Assembly: GCA_965227445.1 (NCBI GenBank)
Contig: OZ245751.1
Coordinates: forward strand, 1,984,001-2,048,000
DNA: 64,000 nucleotides
DNA from: DT-110 sp030148525
GTDB taxonomy: Bacteria; Bacteroidota; Bacteroidia; Chitinophagales; Saprospiraceae
Direction: 5' to 3'
Part shown: one piece after another, positions 55,189-63,981 of the stretch
How the letters are laid out: every line of letters starts with the position of its first letter
Numbering within the stretch: position 1 is the first letter of the stretch
Program-made: the position numbers and the translations under genes
Notes under the pieces: model-generated
What the model was told of the DNA's origin: nothing
Database searches by the model: none
Seen by the model: only the letters and a program-made list of their open reading frames with translations

Positions 55189-56649
55189 TTGACCATCCGG
55201 CCGCAGGGTCGTAAATGTTTGGGAGTGGTATTTGATATACAAGAGCACGAACGAAAGATATTTAATTTAATTGGTGAAGTAGCCGATGAACTGGGGTATC
55301 CGACCTATGTCGTCGGCGGGTATGTACGTGACCGTCTGTTAGCCCGCCCGTCTACCGATATAGATATCGTCTGCGTCGGCAGTGGTATTCGCCTGGCCGA
55401 GAATGTTGCGGCAACGCTTCGCCCCATTCCCCGCATTGCCGTGTATCGTCGATTCGGTACCGCTATGCTTAAGCATGGTGATATGGAGATTGAATTTGTG
55501 GGAGCACGAAAGGAATCATACCGGCACGATTCACGTAAACCAAGTGTTGAAGATGGTACCCTTGAAGACGACCAGAATCGTCGTGATTTCACCATCAATG
55601 CCCTGGCCGTAAGCCTGAATAAACAAGACTTCGGCCGCATCATCGATCCCTTCGACGGATTGCTCCATCTGGAGCAAAAGCTCATTAAAACGCCCCTGGA
55701 GCCGGGACGCACTTTTTCCGATGATCCCCTGCGTATGATGCGTGCCGTTCGATTCGCTACCCAACTTGATTTCGTAATCGATCCCGAGACGAAGGAAGCA
55801 CTGCACGAATTCCGCAATCGCATAAAAATCGTTTCCAACGAGCGGATCGCGATCGAACTCAATAAGATCATTCTGTCCCCGAAGCCCTCCACCGGGTTTA
55901 AATTGCTATTTGATAGCGGTTTGCTGGAGCTGGTTTTTCCGGAAATGGCTGCGCTGCAAGGTGTTGAAAAACGCAACGGTCGCGGACATAAGGACAACTT
56001 CTACCACACCCTGGAAGTGCTCGATAATCTGTCGAAGAACACCCAGAGTCTGTGGCTCCGGTGGGCGGCCATCCTGCACGATATTGCCAAGCCCCGAACC
56101 CAGCGTTTTCACCCCGAACAGGGGTGGACCTTTCACGGCCACGAAGTGGTGGGGGCGAATATGGTCCCAAAAATATTTCGGCGCCTGCGCTTGCCAATGG
56201 ACCACAAGATGAAGTACGTGCAGAAACTTGTCCGCCTGCACTTACGCCCCATTTCGCTAACCAAGGAAAATATCACTGATTCGGCCGTGCGGCGCCTGCT
56301 CTTTGATGCCGGGGATGATATTGATGACCTGATGATGCTTTGCGAAGCCGATATCACTTCAAAGAATCCCAAAAAGGTGCAGCGTTACCTGGAGAACTAC
56401 GAGTTTGTCAGGGAGCGACTCCGCGAAGTGGAAGAGAAAGACAACCTGCGCAACTGGCAGCCGCCTATCTCCGGAGAAATCATCATGGAAACCTTCGGGA
56501 TAGAGCCCTCCCGACAGGTAGGTATCATTAAAACGGCCATTCGGGAGGCCATCCTCGACGGTGATATTCCCAACGAACACGATGCCGCCTTTCAATTCAT
56601 GATGGAAAAAGGAAAGGAACTCGGACTCGTAGCCGACGGGAAAAAGTAA
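55189..56649 (+). CDS. cca: CCA tRNA nucleotidyltransferase with HD domain
   Basis: Adds or repairs the 3' CCA of tRNA. The class II nucleotidyltransferase head shows VVGGYVRDRLL, the catalytic STDIDIV pair of Asp, and RRDFTINALAVSL; the neck (DPLRMMRAVRFATQLDF) follows, then an HD phosphohydrolase domain (GRGHKDNFYHTLEVLDNL; LHDIAKPRTQ). 486 aa by the TTG at 55189; a GTG at 55225 matches the family N-terminus about as well, and there is no early ATG. Co-directional with dusB, 8 nt apart. Confidence 0.92.
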   Translation: MTIRPQGRKCLGVVFDIQEHERKIFNLIGEVADELGYPTYVVGGYVRDRLLARPSTDIDIVCVGSGIRLAENVAATLRPIPRIAVYRRFGTAMLKHGDMEIEFVGARKESYRHDSRKPSVEDGTLEDDQNRRDFTINALAVSLNKQDFGRIIDPFDGLLHLEQKLIKTPLEPGRTFSDDPLRMMRAVRFATQLDFVIDPETKEALHEFRNRIKIVSNERIAIELNKIILSPKPSTGFKLLFDSGLLELVFPEMAALQGVEKRNGRGHKDNFYHTLEVLDNLSKNTQSLWLRWAAILHDIAKPRTQRFHPEQGWTFHGHEVVGANMVPKIFRRLRLPMDHKMKYVQKLVRLHLRPISLTKENITDSAVRRLLFDAGDDIDDLMMLCEADITSKNPKKVQRYLENYEFVRERLREVEEKDNLRNWQPPISGEIIMETFGIEPSRQVGIIKTAIREAILDGDIPNEHDAAFQFMMEKGKELGLVADGKK

Positions 56650-57630
56650 GAGCTTGCCTGGGGATTCCACAATAGGTTCATTGACCTAAGAAATGCCAGA
56701 CAAGCTCTATTACCACAAGAGTACCGGGATGGTTTTGGACCCTCGAAAAGACATGGATAAGGCCGCCGGTGTGGTTCAGTAATCCCCTTGTCGCCGAAGC
56801 GAATCCTGCTTGCGCAAGATTGAGGCCCGCCCTAGTCACACCAAGTCGTACCCTAATTTGTTAAAAATGTAGAGTCAAAACTTTTGATACCCAAGTGGTA
56901 GTTCTTTCGCCCGTTCGTTTAACGAGCACGTCAAAGTTAGCAAAAGGCGAGGAGTAAGTCAAGTTGATAACAAAGTGAAAACGGAGTATCAAGGTCCACG
57001 GTCCACGGATCACGGCCTACGGTTCATGGCTTACGACTTATGATCCATGTGAGGCCACAGCTTTAGCTGTGGTAAAAAGCGAAGCAACCAACACCTCCCC
57101 ACCACAAAATTGGTTATGAACCGAACTTAAGGGAAACGAAGGGACCATAGCGACTAAAGGGACTCGCCTGAGCTGGGTTATCTCTTTGTACTTGATTGCT
57201 GCGTCTTTGCTCATATTTGCGTGGAGCGTAGAGAATCTCTGCGAAACACTGCCCGTAAGGGCTGCGCTCACCGCGTGAAAAAGGCATCTTGAAGTCGGAA
57301 ATCGGAGAGCGGAAATCGGAAGTCAGAGAGCGAAAACACCTCGACCTACTCTATGAAACTCCGTGCAACTCTGTGGTTCAGGAAGCCCAATAGGCAATTC
57401 AGACTGCCTACTGAGAACTGCCAACTGTGAACTGCCTACTGCCGACTGACTTCGAAATCGGACACGAGCGGTAGCGACTGGCGGTAATAAATCGGAGGTC
57501 GGAAATAAACTACCCATTGCGAACTGCCTACTGAGAACTGGAGAATGACTTCGAAATCGGACGGTTGCTGACTTGACTCCCACCGCTGAAGCGTATGGGC
57601 TAAAACTGCCAACTGAGCATTGCCAACTGC
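56650..57630. other. Gene-free 980-bp repeat-rich region
   Basis: No convincing gene. From left: AGAGCTTGCCTGG (56650) and CCAGACAAGCTCT (56697) are a 13-bp inverted pair with one mismatch; plain sequence to 56990; GGTCCAC-type heptamers decaying rightward (56993-57049); a CCACAGCT-TT-AGCTGTGG hairpin (57055-57072); TCGGA heptamers (57291-57335); CTCCGTGCAA-type 10-bp repeats (about 57346-57380); ACTGNNN heptamers (57397-57449, 57516-57540, 57601-57636); and more TCGGA units (57491-57505). It lies between a plus-strand gene end and a minus-strand gene end. Confidence 0.6.
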
Positions 57631-58710
57631 CTACTGGCCACTTTTCCTCAGATTCACCAGCAACGATATAACGTGCGAATACCCGTTATCCAATCCCGTT
57701 TGGTCGCTGAAGGCGTAGTCGAGCTGCAGGGCTGAAAAGGCAAAACCCACGCCCAGGCTGGGACGTGCCTGCCAGCTCTGCGTCCCGCCAAAGCCTGATA
57801 TCTCCTGGAATTGATTCACCCCGGCACGCAGGAAAATAAATTGGTCGTAATCGGCTTCAATGCCAAAGGCGGGGTCGATGCTGACGGGGTCGCCGGAGAT
57901 GAGCACGTTGCGTTGGCCATCCGTGGTTAGGTTTATATCCAGTTCGGGTGTAATACCAACCTGGTTGAGCTGGAATCGCCGGGCCACGCCCAAGATGAGG
58001 GTGGGTTTGGTCACCTCGACACTGTTGATGGGGATTTCGTTATTCGTGAGGGAGAGTGTTTCTTTTTCCTCATCCGTAAAGTCGAATGACCAGGCATTGA
58101 AGGTCGATGTGAGGTCACGCCCGACGGCGGCAAAGGACCAGGGGCCACGGTGGTATTGCAGGCCCACGTCGATACCAAATCCCCACGAGCGGGCGAAGGG
58201 GCCAATGATCCGGTGAATGACTTTGATGTTGCCACCAATAAGTAAACGCCCCTCCCGGACATTCAAAGGCTGCGCGTAGCTGGCCAAAAAGGCGTAATCC
58301 GCCGCGGAAAACTCGCTGACGTTATCAAAATTGACGGTTCCGTCGGCCTCGTATAAAGAGAGGGTATTCGGAATGTCATCAATGCCAAAACGAATAAAGC
58401 TCAGGGCTATCCGGCGTCCCCCTTTCCACTCGGGCAGGATGACCCCAGCGTAATCAAATTTACCCACTCCGGCAAACCATTCGTTGTGCATGGCCCCGAT
58501 CTGAATGCCGGCCAGGTCAGTATTCCCGATCAATCCCGCCGGATTCCAGGCCGTTGAGGTCACATCATCGGTGCGGGCGATCACCGCATTCCCCAAACCT
58601 TGAGCACGTGCCCCTACGCCGATCGACAAGAATTCATTGCTGAATTTTTGACTACGGCCAGAGGTGCAGATTGCGATCAGAATAATAAAAAGTGTAAGTG
58701 TTCGCTTCAT
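57631..58710 (-). CDS. PorV/PorQ-family outer-membrane protein (T9SS-related)
   Basis: Starts at ATG 58710 with a signal peptide (MKRTLTLFIILIAICTSGRSQ); the longer frame to 58752 adds non-signal residues. The N-terminal signature FLSIGVGARAQGLGNAVIA ... STAWNPAGL is typical of the FadL-like PorV/PorQ family of T9SS outer-membrane barrels, and the rest is barrel-like with the end YSHVISLLVNLRKS. PorV shuttles T9SS cargo to the attachment complex; whether this paralogue does so or is a PorQ- or generic family member cannot be told from sequence by eye. It is notable near three T9SS cargo genes in the window, though about 25 kb away. Confidence 0.8.
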   Translation of the reverse strand: MKRTLTLFIILIAICTSGRSQKFSNEFLSIGVGARAQGLGNAVIARTDDVTSTAWNPAGLIGNTDLAGIQIGAMHNEWFAGVGKFDYAGVILPEWKGGRRIALSFIRFGIDDIPNTLSLYEADGTVNFDNVSEFSAADYAFLASYAQPLNVREGRLLIGGNIKVIHRIIGPFARSWGFGIDVGLQYHRGPWSFAAVGRDLTSTFNAWSFDFTDEEKETLSLTNNEIPINSVEVTKPTLILGVARRFQLNQVGITPELDINLTTDGQRNVLISGDPVSIDPAFGIEADYDQFIFLRAGVNQFQEISGFGGTQSWQARPSLGVGFAFSALQLDYAFSDQTGLDNGYSHVISLLVNLRKSGQ

Positions 58711-58956
58711 TCGTGGGTTGTGTACTTGAATCTTTTCCTTCAAACGATGCATTTCACTTGCGAGTATACGGAATGGATTCCGTTAAGGTAATCCGATGGC
58801 GAATCATTGTATAGTACATGGAGACTTGATTTATCGCGTCCCTATTTCCGATTTTGGAAACCTCATCCTTTGCTTTGGGGATAAAAGCGTCCCGCGATCC
58901 AGTCGTGCGGCGGATCAAGATTGTTTATTCACCGAAGAAAATACATTCTTATATTC

Positions 58957-59101
58957 CGTACCTAACGGCACGGTTTACTTTATCCGTTTTTAATTTCTAC
59001 CCATATTTGGTCCCTAACGGGACCCCTTCAGGCGCCCCTTTAGGGGCATAATATGGGTAGAAACGTAAACGGAAAAGTTGACGAGCGTGCCGTTAGGTAC
59101 G
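58957..59101. repeat. 145-bp palindromic element
   Basis: Outer arms of 16 bp are perfect (CGTACCTAACGGCACG 58957-58972 / CGTGCCGTTAGGTACG 59086-59101). Inner arms of 13 bp are perfect (TTTCTACCCATAT 58994-59006 / ATATGGGTAGAAA 59051-59063). Between them TCCGTTT matches imperfectly. The centre has two more hairpins (GGTCCC-TAAC-GGGACC and GCCCC-TTTA-GGGGC). No ORF. It lies between the yihY 3' end and the porV-like start, and resembles a miniature inverted-repeat element. Nothing else is seen in 58753-59177. Confidence 0.75.
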
Positions 59102-59177
59102 CAATGTGTTCGCCCTCCAAAGGACCGATCGGCTTTAATGATTATTGACCCTCGTCACTAGAGGATCGCGCACCATT

Positions 59178-59232
59178 CTACTTCTGATTTCTGACCTCTG
59201 ACTTCTGACTTCTGACCTCTGATTTCTGATCT
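59178..59232. repeat. GTCAGAA heptamer array extending the yihY 3' end
   Basis: On the minus strand the array reads as GTCAGAA/GTCAGAG 7-bp units (about seven). Three 7-bp units are 21 nt, so in frame they encode a 7-aa repeat, SEVRSQK-SEVRNQK, at the extreme C-terminus of the YihY protein. The same family is at 36893-36916. Confidence 0.8.
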
Positions 59233-60218
59233 TCTTCATCCGTGATCTGATCACGCATATCGCGATTGATGGCAATACTGGCATTGAGCTCGTACCCGAT
59301 CAGGATGGATAAGGCGTTTAGTTGCATCCAAAGCATTATCACGATGATGGTCCCGATTGACCCATACAACTCGTTGTAGGTGTTGAAGTTATTGACGTAG
59401 CTGGAGAAAAGGACGGAGGTCGTCAGGCAAAGGGTCGTCGCCAAAGCGGCTCCGGGAGTAAACATTTTAAACTTCCTGCGCGTAGCGGCACCAAACCGGT
59501 GGATTGCGGCAATACCAAAGTAGTACAGAGCCAAAATGATGAGCCAGCGTAAAAAATTGAGCAAGAACGCAGTGAGGCGATCCAATTCGACTAATTCGTT
59601 GAGTTTGTTGATACCGAAATCGCCCAGAATCATCAACACGATGGCAATGACCAGCAAAAAACCAATGGAAAAGGTGAGCCAAATAGCGATCAGTCGTTTG
59701 CGCAGCGGGTGGCGGTTTTTAAAGGTCGTACTATAGCTTTTACTGAAACCCCGCATCAGCATGATCATTCCGTTGGAGCTGAAGAAGATGGCCATAAAGA
59801 AACCTACTGATAGTAAGCCCACCCGGGGATTGGAGGTGATATCCTCAATGAAGTTGAACAGACGGTCACCGGCAATACCAGGCATAATATTCCCAATCTC
59901 CTCTTGCAGGAACTGATCAAAATCTTCGCCTTGCGGCAAATACCTGAGAAAGTACTGCTTGAGGTAGGGCAGGAGGGTGAACAGCACCATAATGGACGGA
60001 AAGAGCGACAGAAAAAAACTAAAAGCGGCCGAATTGGCACGAACAAAGAGGTCGAACTGCCGGATTTCCCGCACCGTAAAAACGAGTACATCGTAAATAG
60101 GAACCTTGAAAAAACCAGGCAGGGAATGCCGTTTTGACCAACGGATCAGTCCCAGCAGAGCAGGGTGCCGCTTTATCTTTTGCCGCCAGGCTTTTACGAT
60201 ATGTCGGAGGTTTTTCAA
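59178..60218 (-). CDS. YihY/BrkB-family inner-membrane protein
   Basis: A polytopic membrane protein with about six hydrophobic segments (e.g. SAAFSFFLSLFPSIMVLFTLLP; LLSVGFFMAIFFSSNGMIMLM; IAIWLTFSIGFLLVIAIVLMIL; FTPGAALATTLCLTTSVLFSSYV; IGTIIVIMLWMQLNALSILIGYE). The signature GALATTLCW-like and YGSIGTIIVIMLW segments place it in YihY (once misannotated RNase BN); function unknown. The open frame runs to 60299 but overlaps the upstream gene by 85 nt. A TTG at 60218 overlapping the thioesterase stop by 4 nt (TTGA) gives 346 aa and is my preferred start. The C-terminal DQKSEVRSQKSEVRNQK is repeat-derived. Confidence 0.85.
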   Translation of the reverse strand: MKNLRHIVKAWRQKIKRHPALLGLIRWSKRHSLPGFFKVPIYDVLVFTVREIRQFDLFVRANSAAFSFFLSLFPSIMVLFTLLPYLKQYFLRYLPQGEDFDQFLQEEIGNIMPGIAGDRLFNFIEDITSNPRVGLLSVGFFMAIFFSSNGMIMLMRGFSKSYSTTFKNRHPLRKRLIAIWLTFSIGFLLVIAIVLMILGDFGINKLNELVELDRLTAFLLNFLRWLIILALYYFGIAAIHRFGAATRRKFKMFTPGAALATTLCLTTSVLFSSYVNNFNTYNELYGSIGTIIVIMLWMQLNALSILIGYELNASIAINRDMRDQITDEEDQKSEVRSQKSEVRNQK

Positions 60219-60628
60219 GAGTCGAAGAAAGATTCCAGTTTGCTGCCTAACACTGCGGGAACCGGAACGGTTTTGTTGGTGTCCATATCGACGAAGCACA
60301 GCTTGACACTGCCCCCATTGACCAGCTTATTCTTTTCGTTAAAGATATCGACATGAAAGGTAATAAACCGGTCGGGCATTTTACGCAGTGTGGTGCGAAT
60401 GGTCAATAATTCATCGTAGCGGGCCGGACGAACGAATCGCATTTGCAAGCTCATCACCGGCATCATTACACGGTGTTCATCTTCCAGGGCCCGGTAGGTG
60501 AGTCCCAGCGAGCGCAACATTTCTACCCGGCCAATCTCGTAATAGGCTGGATAGTGGCCGTAATACAGATAGCCCATCTGATCGGTTTCTCCGTAGCGTA
60601 CCCGCTTATGATAGTCGTGTGAAAACAT
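60215..60628 (-). CDS. Acyl-CoA thioesterase, YbgC/4HBT family
   Basis: A 137-aa single hotdog domain: RVRYGETDQMGYLYYGHYPAYYEIGR contains the 4HBT active-site motif, with an Asp (ETDQMG) and Tyr/His-rich helix start, and MRFVRPARYDELLTIRT follows. Hydrolyses acyl-CoA thioesters; chain length cannot be inferred. It overlaps the yihY start by 4 nt and follows the arginine deiminase gene by 10 nt, so the three are likely co-transcribed. Confidence 0.88.
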   Translation of the reverse strand: MFSHDYHKRVRYGETDQMGYLYYGHYPAYYEIGRVEMLRSLGLTYRALEDEHRVMMPVMSLQMRFVRPARYDELLTIRTTLRKMPDRFITFHVDIFNEKNKLVNGGSVKLCFVDMDTNKTVPVPAVLGSKLESFFDS

Positions 60629-60638
60629 AGTCTTTGTG

Positions 60639-61907
60639 TTATATCGAAGCCCGCTGAATCGGGCAAGTCATACAATGAGAGCCGCCACGTGCCCGGGATA
60701 ATTCGTTGGAAGGCAGGGTTATGATGGTATTTTTCAATTGGCGGGGATCCAGGCTCCCCGCTTCGACCCGGGCCAGGAAGTCTTGGGCGTGCAGGATATC
60801 GTAACCGGCTTCGCGGAAAGCCACTTCCGTATGGGGGTTACGGTCGTAAGTCAGGGCTATACCGGGACGCAGAGCTACGAGGTTGCAGCCATCGGTCCAC
60901 TGCTCGCGTTCCTGATAGGGAGATTCTCCGTTTCCACTCGGAATAAAGGCCATATTGGAGTTGATCTCACAAGTGATGAATTCCTTGATGCTGGAGTATG
61001 GACGTGCCGTGCCGTTTTGCCGGAATACCTCCACCGTGGAGCTGATGCCTTCCGAAACGATGGGCATATACCCTACCATATGGTTGTAGTTGATCTGGGT
61101 GAAGATGGTGTCGATGTGCATGAATGACCGGTCGGCGGGAATGTTCACCTGCACTACGTTTTTGACCACTCCATCCCGGAAGAGCCGATCCTTCAGAGCG
61201 TGAATGCCGTAGGCAGTAGTGCGTTCACTACTACCAATCAGCAAGAAATCCTTATCGAGCAGCATCATATCCCCGCCTTCGATGGAAACAGTTTCTCCCT
61301 TGCGGCTGGGCGGAAATTCATCGATATGGTTTAGGTTGATCAGTTTCTTTTTTTGCCTCAGATCCTGAAACAAGGGGTGGGAGGAGAAGATAAAGCGGGT
61401 CAGGAAGTTTTCGCGATAGCGAGCTTCCTTTGCGGCCTTAGTGATGATCACGTGATCATTCACCATCACCGCGATATCACGGGTGAAGATGAAGTTGGGA
61501 ATGGGGTCGAACAGGATATAGTCTTGGGTCTTGTAATAGCCGGTGATCAAAACCTGGCTGAGTTCCTGGTTGGATAATCCTTTCAGCAGCAGGCGGGCCG
61601 AGTTGGGAAGCTCTTCGTAATCGGTGATCATATCGAGCATTTCCTCCTTGGTGTCGGGCGCGGCTTCCAGGGCTTCGTAGAGCAGGCCTTCGATCTCCAA
61701 TACGCTCTCCTTACCCAGGAAAGTTTCGAGTACCCGGCGGAATATATCGTGCTCCTGCTGCATGGATGGCAGGTACACGATATCATCGAAGAGCAATTCT
61801 TCGGCTCGTTTAGGGGAGATACGGGAAATACCTTCATCGGGGCGATGTATGATCACTCTTTGCAAGGTGCCGATCTCAGAATTTACAAATAAGTTGGTCG
61901 TACTCAT
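60639..61907 (-). CDS. arcA: Arginine deiminase
   Basis: Hydrolyses arginine to citrulline and ammonia. Guanidine-modifying-enzyme landmarks are present: the FTRDIAVM segment, SIEGGDMMLLD, MHIDTIFTQI (active-site His-x-Asp), and the nucleophilic Cys in ARGGSHCMTCPI near the C-terminus. 422 aa. No ornithine carbamoyltransferase, carbamate kinase or ArcD exchanger is adjacent, so this is not a complete ADI pathway cluster; an arginine catabolic or citrulline-producing role is inferred. Confidence 0.92.
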   Translation of the reverse strand: MSTTNLFVNSEIGTLQRVIIHRPDEGISRISPKRAEELLFDDIVYLPSMQQEHDIFRRVLETFLGKESVLEIEGLLYEALEAAPDTKEEMLDMITDYEELPNSARLLLKGLSNQELSQVLITGYYKTQDYILFDPIPNFIFTRDIAVMVNDHVIITKAAKEARYRENFLTRFIFSSHPLFQDLRQKKKLINLNHIDEFPPSRKGETVSIEGGDMMLLDKDFLLIGSSERTTAYGIHALKDRLFRDGVVKNVVQVNIPADRSFMHIDTIFTQINYNHMVGYMPIVSEGISSTVEVFRQNGTARPYSSIKEFITCEINSNMAFIPSGNGESPYQEREQWTDGCNLVALRPGIALTYDRNPHTEVAFREAGYDILHAQDFLARVEAGSLDPRQLKNTIITLPSNELSRARGGSHCMTCPIQRASI

Positions 61908-61931
61908 ACAGACAGATTGGAGGGAGTTCCC

Positions 61932-63071
61932 TCAGGGGGTAATCAGCCGCTCAATTTCGTAGATCGAATTGATCTTACCGGCGAATATACAGTAAAAATC
62001 AGGTTGACTGTGTCGCTTACTAATCTCCGTAGGACGTCCGTCATCCACAAAGTTTGCCCGCAGTTTACTCTTGATGGTAAACATCGATTGGAAATACTGA
62101 ACCCGTGCTTCCTCCCGCAAGTAATGCCGGATCTGTTTGATCATTTTCACCGCATGACTCGCCGGTCGGTGGGGGCAGCCCAGGCAGTTGGCCGGAGCCC
62201 CCGGACTGCAGTCTGATCGTTTTTTCTGGCAGGCAAAAGCAGGAGCCGGGTCGTAGCTGACCTGATGGTGGGTATAGGCCACCGACGAAAGCGACAATAG
62301 TCCGCTTTTGCCGTAAGGCATGATCGACGCAAAAGGCCCATCCATAACAGTGAGGCCAGTTTCTTCGAAACCCGGAATGTGCACAAATACCATTTCTGAT
62401 ATTTCGTGCATCAGATCGATCAGAGGCAACCCGAAGCATTGTAAAACACCATTAGTAGCTGCATAGGTGGCGTTGACGACCAGGGGGGTGCGCACGGTTA
62501 AGGGGGTTGCTGCCCGGCATTCGATAAGCCATTCCTCACCCTGGATATCGGCCTGAACGACCTGCGCCTCACATAGGATACTGCACTTGTCTTCCGACAA
62601 AATTTGCTGCCGGTAATAGTCGGCCAGTAAAAAGGGATCGAAGGTATATTCCACGGTGCGATAGAGGGCTTCCAGCCGGTCGAACCGAATCAGGGGATGC
62701 TCGGTTATCCGTTCGCAGGGCAGGTTCAGGTAGGCACAAAAACGCTCGAATTGCTGGGCATCGGTAAATGAGCCATACCGGTCAATACCGTAGTATTTAT
62801 TGAATTGGGTGTGCACCATGGCCTGGTGATCGCGGGTAAAGCGCTCCTTATGGTCGTCGGACATGCGGGCCGTAGCTACCGAGCGAGGGTAGTGATAGCC
62901 TCCATGCAAACGAGCCTGGTTCACAATGGAAGCCTTGGTGAGGAGGAACGGCTCTTTCTCGATTAGTAACACCCGTCTTTGCTGAGTACGGGCGAGGTGA
63001 AGGGCAGCATAGACGCCAAACAAGCCGCCGCCAATTACCACGGCATCATATGACTCGGTCGGCTGGGGCAT
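61932..63071 (-). CDS. FAD-dependent oxidoreductase (DAO-like)
   Basis: The N-terminal dinucleotide-binding motif is VVIGGGLFGVYAALHLA with the Glu in LLIEKE, then NQARLHGGYHYPRS, a DAO-type flavin segment. A four-Cys cluster near residues 285-307 (CQKKRSDC ... CLGC-PHRP) is unusual for the family and could bind zinc or a cluster. The gene overlaps the aldo/keto reductase gene by 26 nt (63046-63071), so the two are translationally coupled. Substrate unknown; pairing with a reductase suggests a small-molecule or sugar-nucleotide modification pathway continuing past the right edge. Confidence 0.8.
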   Translation of the reverse strand: MPQPTESYDAVVIGGGLFGVYAALHLARTQQRRVLLIEKEPFLLTKASIVNQARLHGGYHYPRSVATARMSDDHKERFTRDHQAMVHTQFNKYYGIDRYGSFTDAQQFERFCAYLNLPCERITEHPLIRFDRLEALYRTVEYTFDPFLLADYYRQQILSEDKCSILCEAQVVQADIQGEEWLIECRAATPLTVRTPLVVNATYAATNGVLQCFGLPLIDLMHEISEMVFVHIPGFEETGLTVMDGPFASIMPYGKSGLLSLSSVAYTHHQVSYDPAPAFACQKKRSDCSPGAPANCLGCPHRPASHAVKMIKQIRHYLREEARVQYFQSMFTIKSKLRANFVDDGRPTEISKRHSQPDFYCIFAGKINSIYEIERLITP

Positions 63072-63981
63072 GGCGTTGGTGTAGAGCGTGTAATTCGTCG
63101 AACCAGGGGGAAGCGGGCAAGGCCTGCATTTGTTCGACGGTATTCAGATTATTGATCAATTGCTTGCGGTTGCGTCCGCCGAGGATGAGTCCTTGTATTC
63201 CGGGGCTATGCACGCCGAATAGCAGGGCTGCCTGGTAAAAGGCCTGGAGGCTTGGTGCATCCGTGCGTTGTTCCCAGTCTTTTTGCAGGGCCAGCAACTC
63301 TTTTATCAGGGGAGGCGTATCCGGTTGTTCTTTTCCCGAACGGGCGACCAGTGAGCTATCGCTGCGGTATTTACCGGCATCAAGCTTAAGCCCTCCGGCA
63401 TTGAGGCCGTATGCAAATACCCGGCAGGCATCGGCCAGACTCCCGTAGCGCGGTCGGTCGGAATAAAGGAGGTTGTGCTTGAGCTGCAGCCAGGGAGTAC
63501 TAAGCTCGTATTTTGTAAGGAAAGGTTGGTAGACTTCCGGGTGCTTCAGTCCGGAAAAACCAATATTGAGCCCCGTTTTTCGAATACGGCTCAGAGTGGC
63601 TATGCTCTCCTCTATGGCTTCGGGCTCAGATCGGTTATCCCAGTGAATCATAAAACAGGCAAGGTTGTCACCAAAATGTTGCCGGTAGTGTTCCAGATTG
63701 AAGAGTAGAAAGGAGGGCGTCAGGTTGTGGTCGGGGGTAAACATATTGTCGAGGCTGCCCACCTTCATGCACACCTGCAGGTCGCTGACCCCATTGGCCT
63801 GAATCCACTGCCTTAGTATGGTTTCGCTGGCGCGAAAATCCTCAGGCCGTTTGTTAATAGGGTAATTGGTCGCCGCATCAACGAGTCGGTGCCCCCGTCC
63901 GTAAAAGGTATCGAGTAATTCGTAGCAGTCTTGTGCAGGAGTGGTCCAGCCCCACATGGCCGTACCCAGCATGAGATCCAT
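63046..63981 (-). CDS. Aldo/keto reductase family protein
   Basis: Starts MDLMLGTAMWGW (ATG 63981; a second ATG at 63972). The AKR tetrad can be placed as Asp and Tyr in LVDAATNYPINKRPED, Lys in VCMKVGS and His in CFMIHWDN. GLKHPEVYQPF and GLILGGRNRKQLINNL (NADPH-binding end) follow. 311 aa. It overlaps the FAD oxidoreductase by 26 nt. Only 19 nt of upstream sequence is in the window, so its operon partners cannot be seen. Confidence 0.87.
   Translation of the reverse strand: MDLMLGTAMWGWTTPAQDCYELLDTFYGRGHRLVDAATNYPINKRPEDFRASETILRQWIQANGVSDLQVCMKVGSLDNMFTPDHNLTPSFLLFNLEHYRQHFGDNLACFMIHWDNRSEPEAIEESIATLSRIRKTGLNIGFSGLKHPEVYQPFLTKYELSTPWLQLKHNLLYSDRPRYGSLADACRVFAYGLNAGGLKLDAGKYRSDSSLVARSGKEQPDTPPLIKELLALQKDWEQRTDAPSLQAFYQAALLFGVHSPGIQGLILGGRNRKQLINNLNTVEQMQALPASPWFDELHALHQRHAPADRVI

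Noticed and set aside
56693..56782. 29-codon ORF (MPDKLYYHKSTG...) in the gene-free region
   Set aside because: Considered as a transposase fragment or small protein, but it is isolated, has no recognisable motif and overlaps one arm of an inverted repeat.
60639..61907. Complete arginine deiminase pathway operon
   Set aside because: Only arcA is present; neighbours are a thioesterase and an FAD oxidoreductase, without arcB, arcC or arcD.
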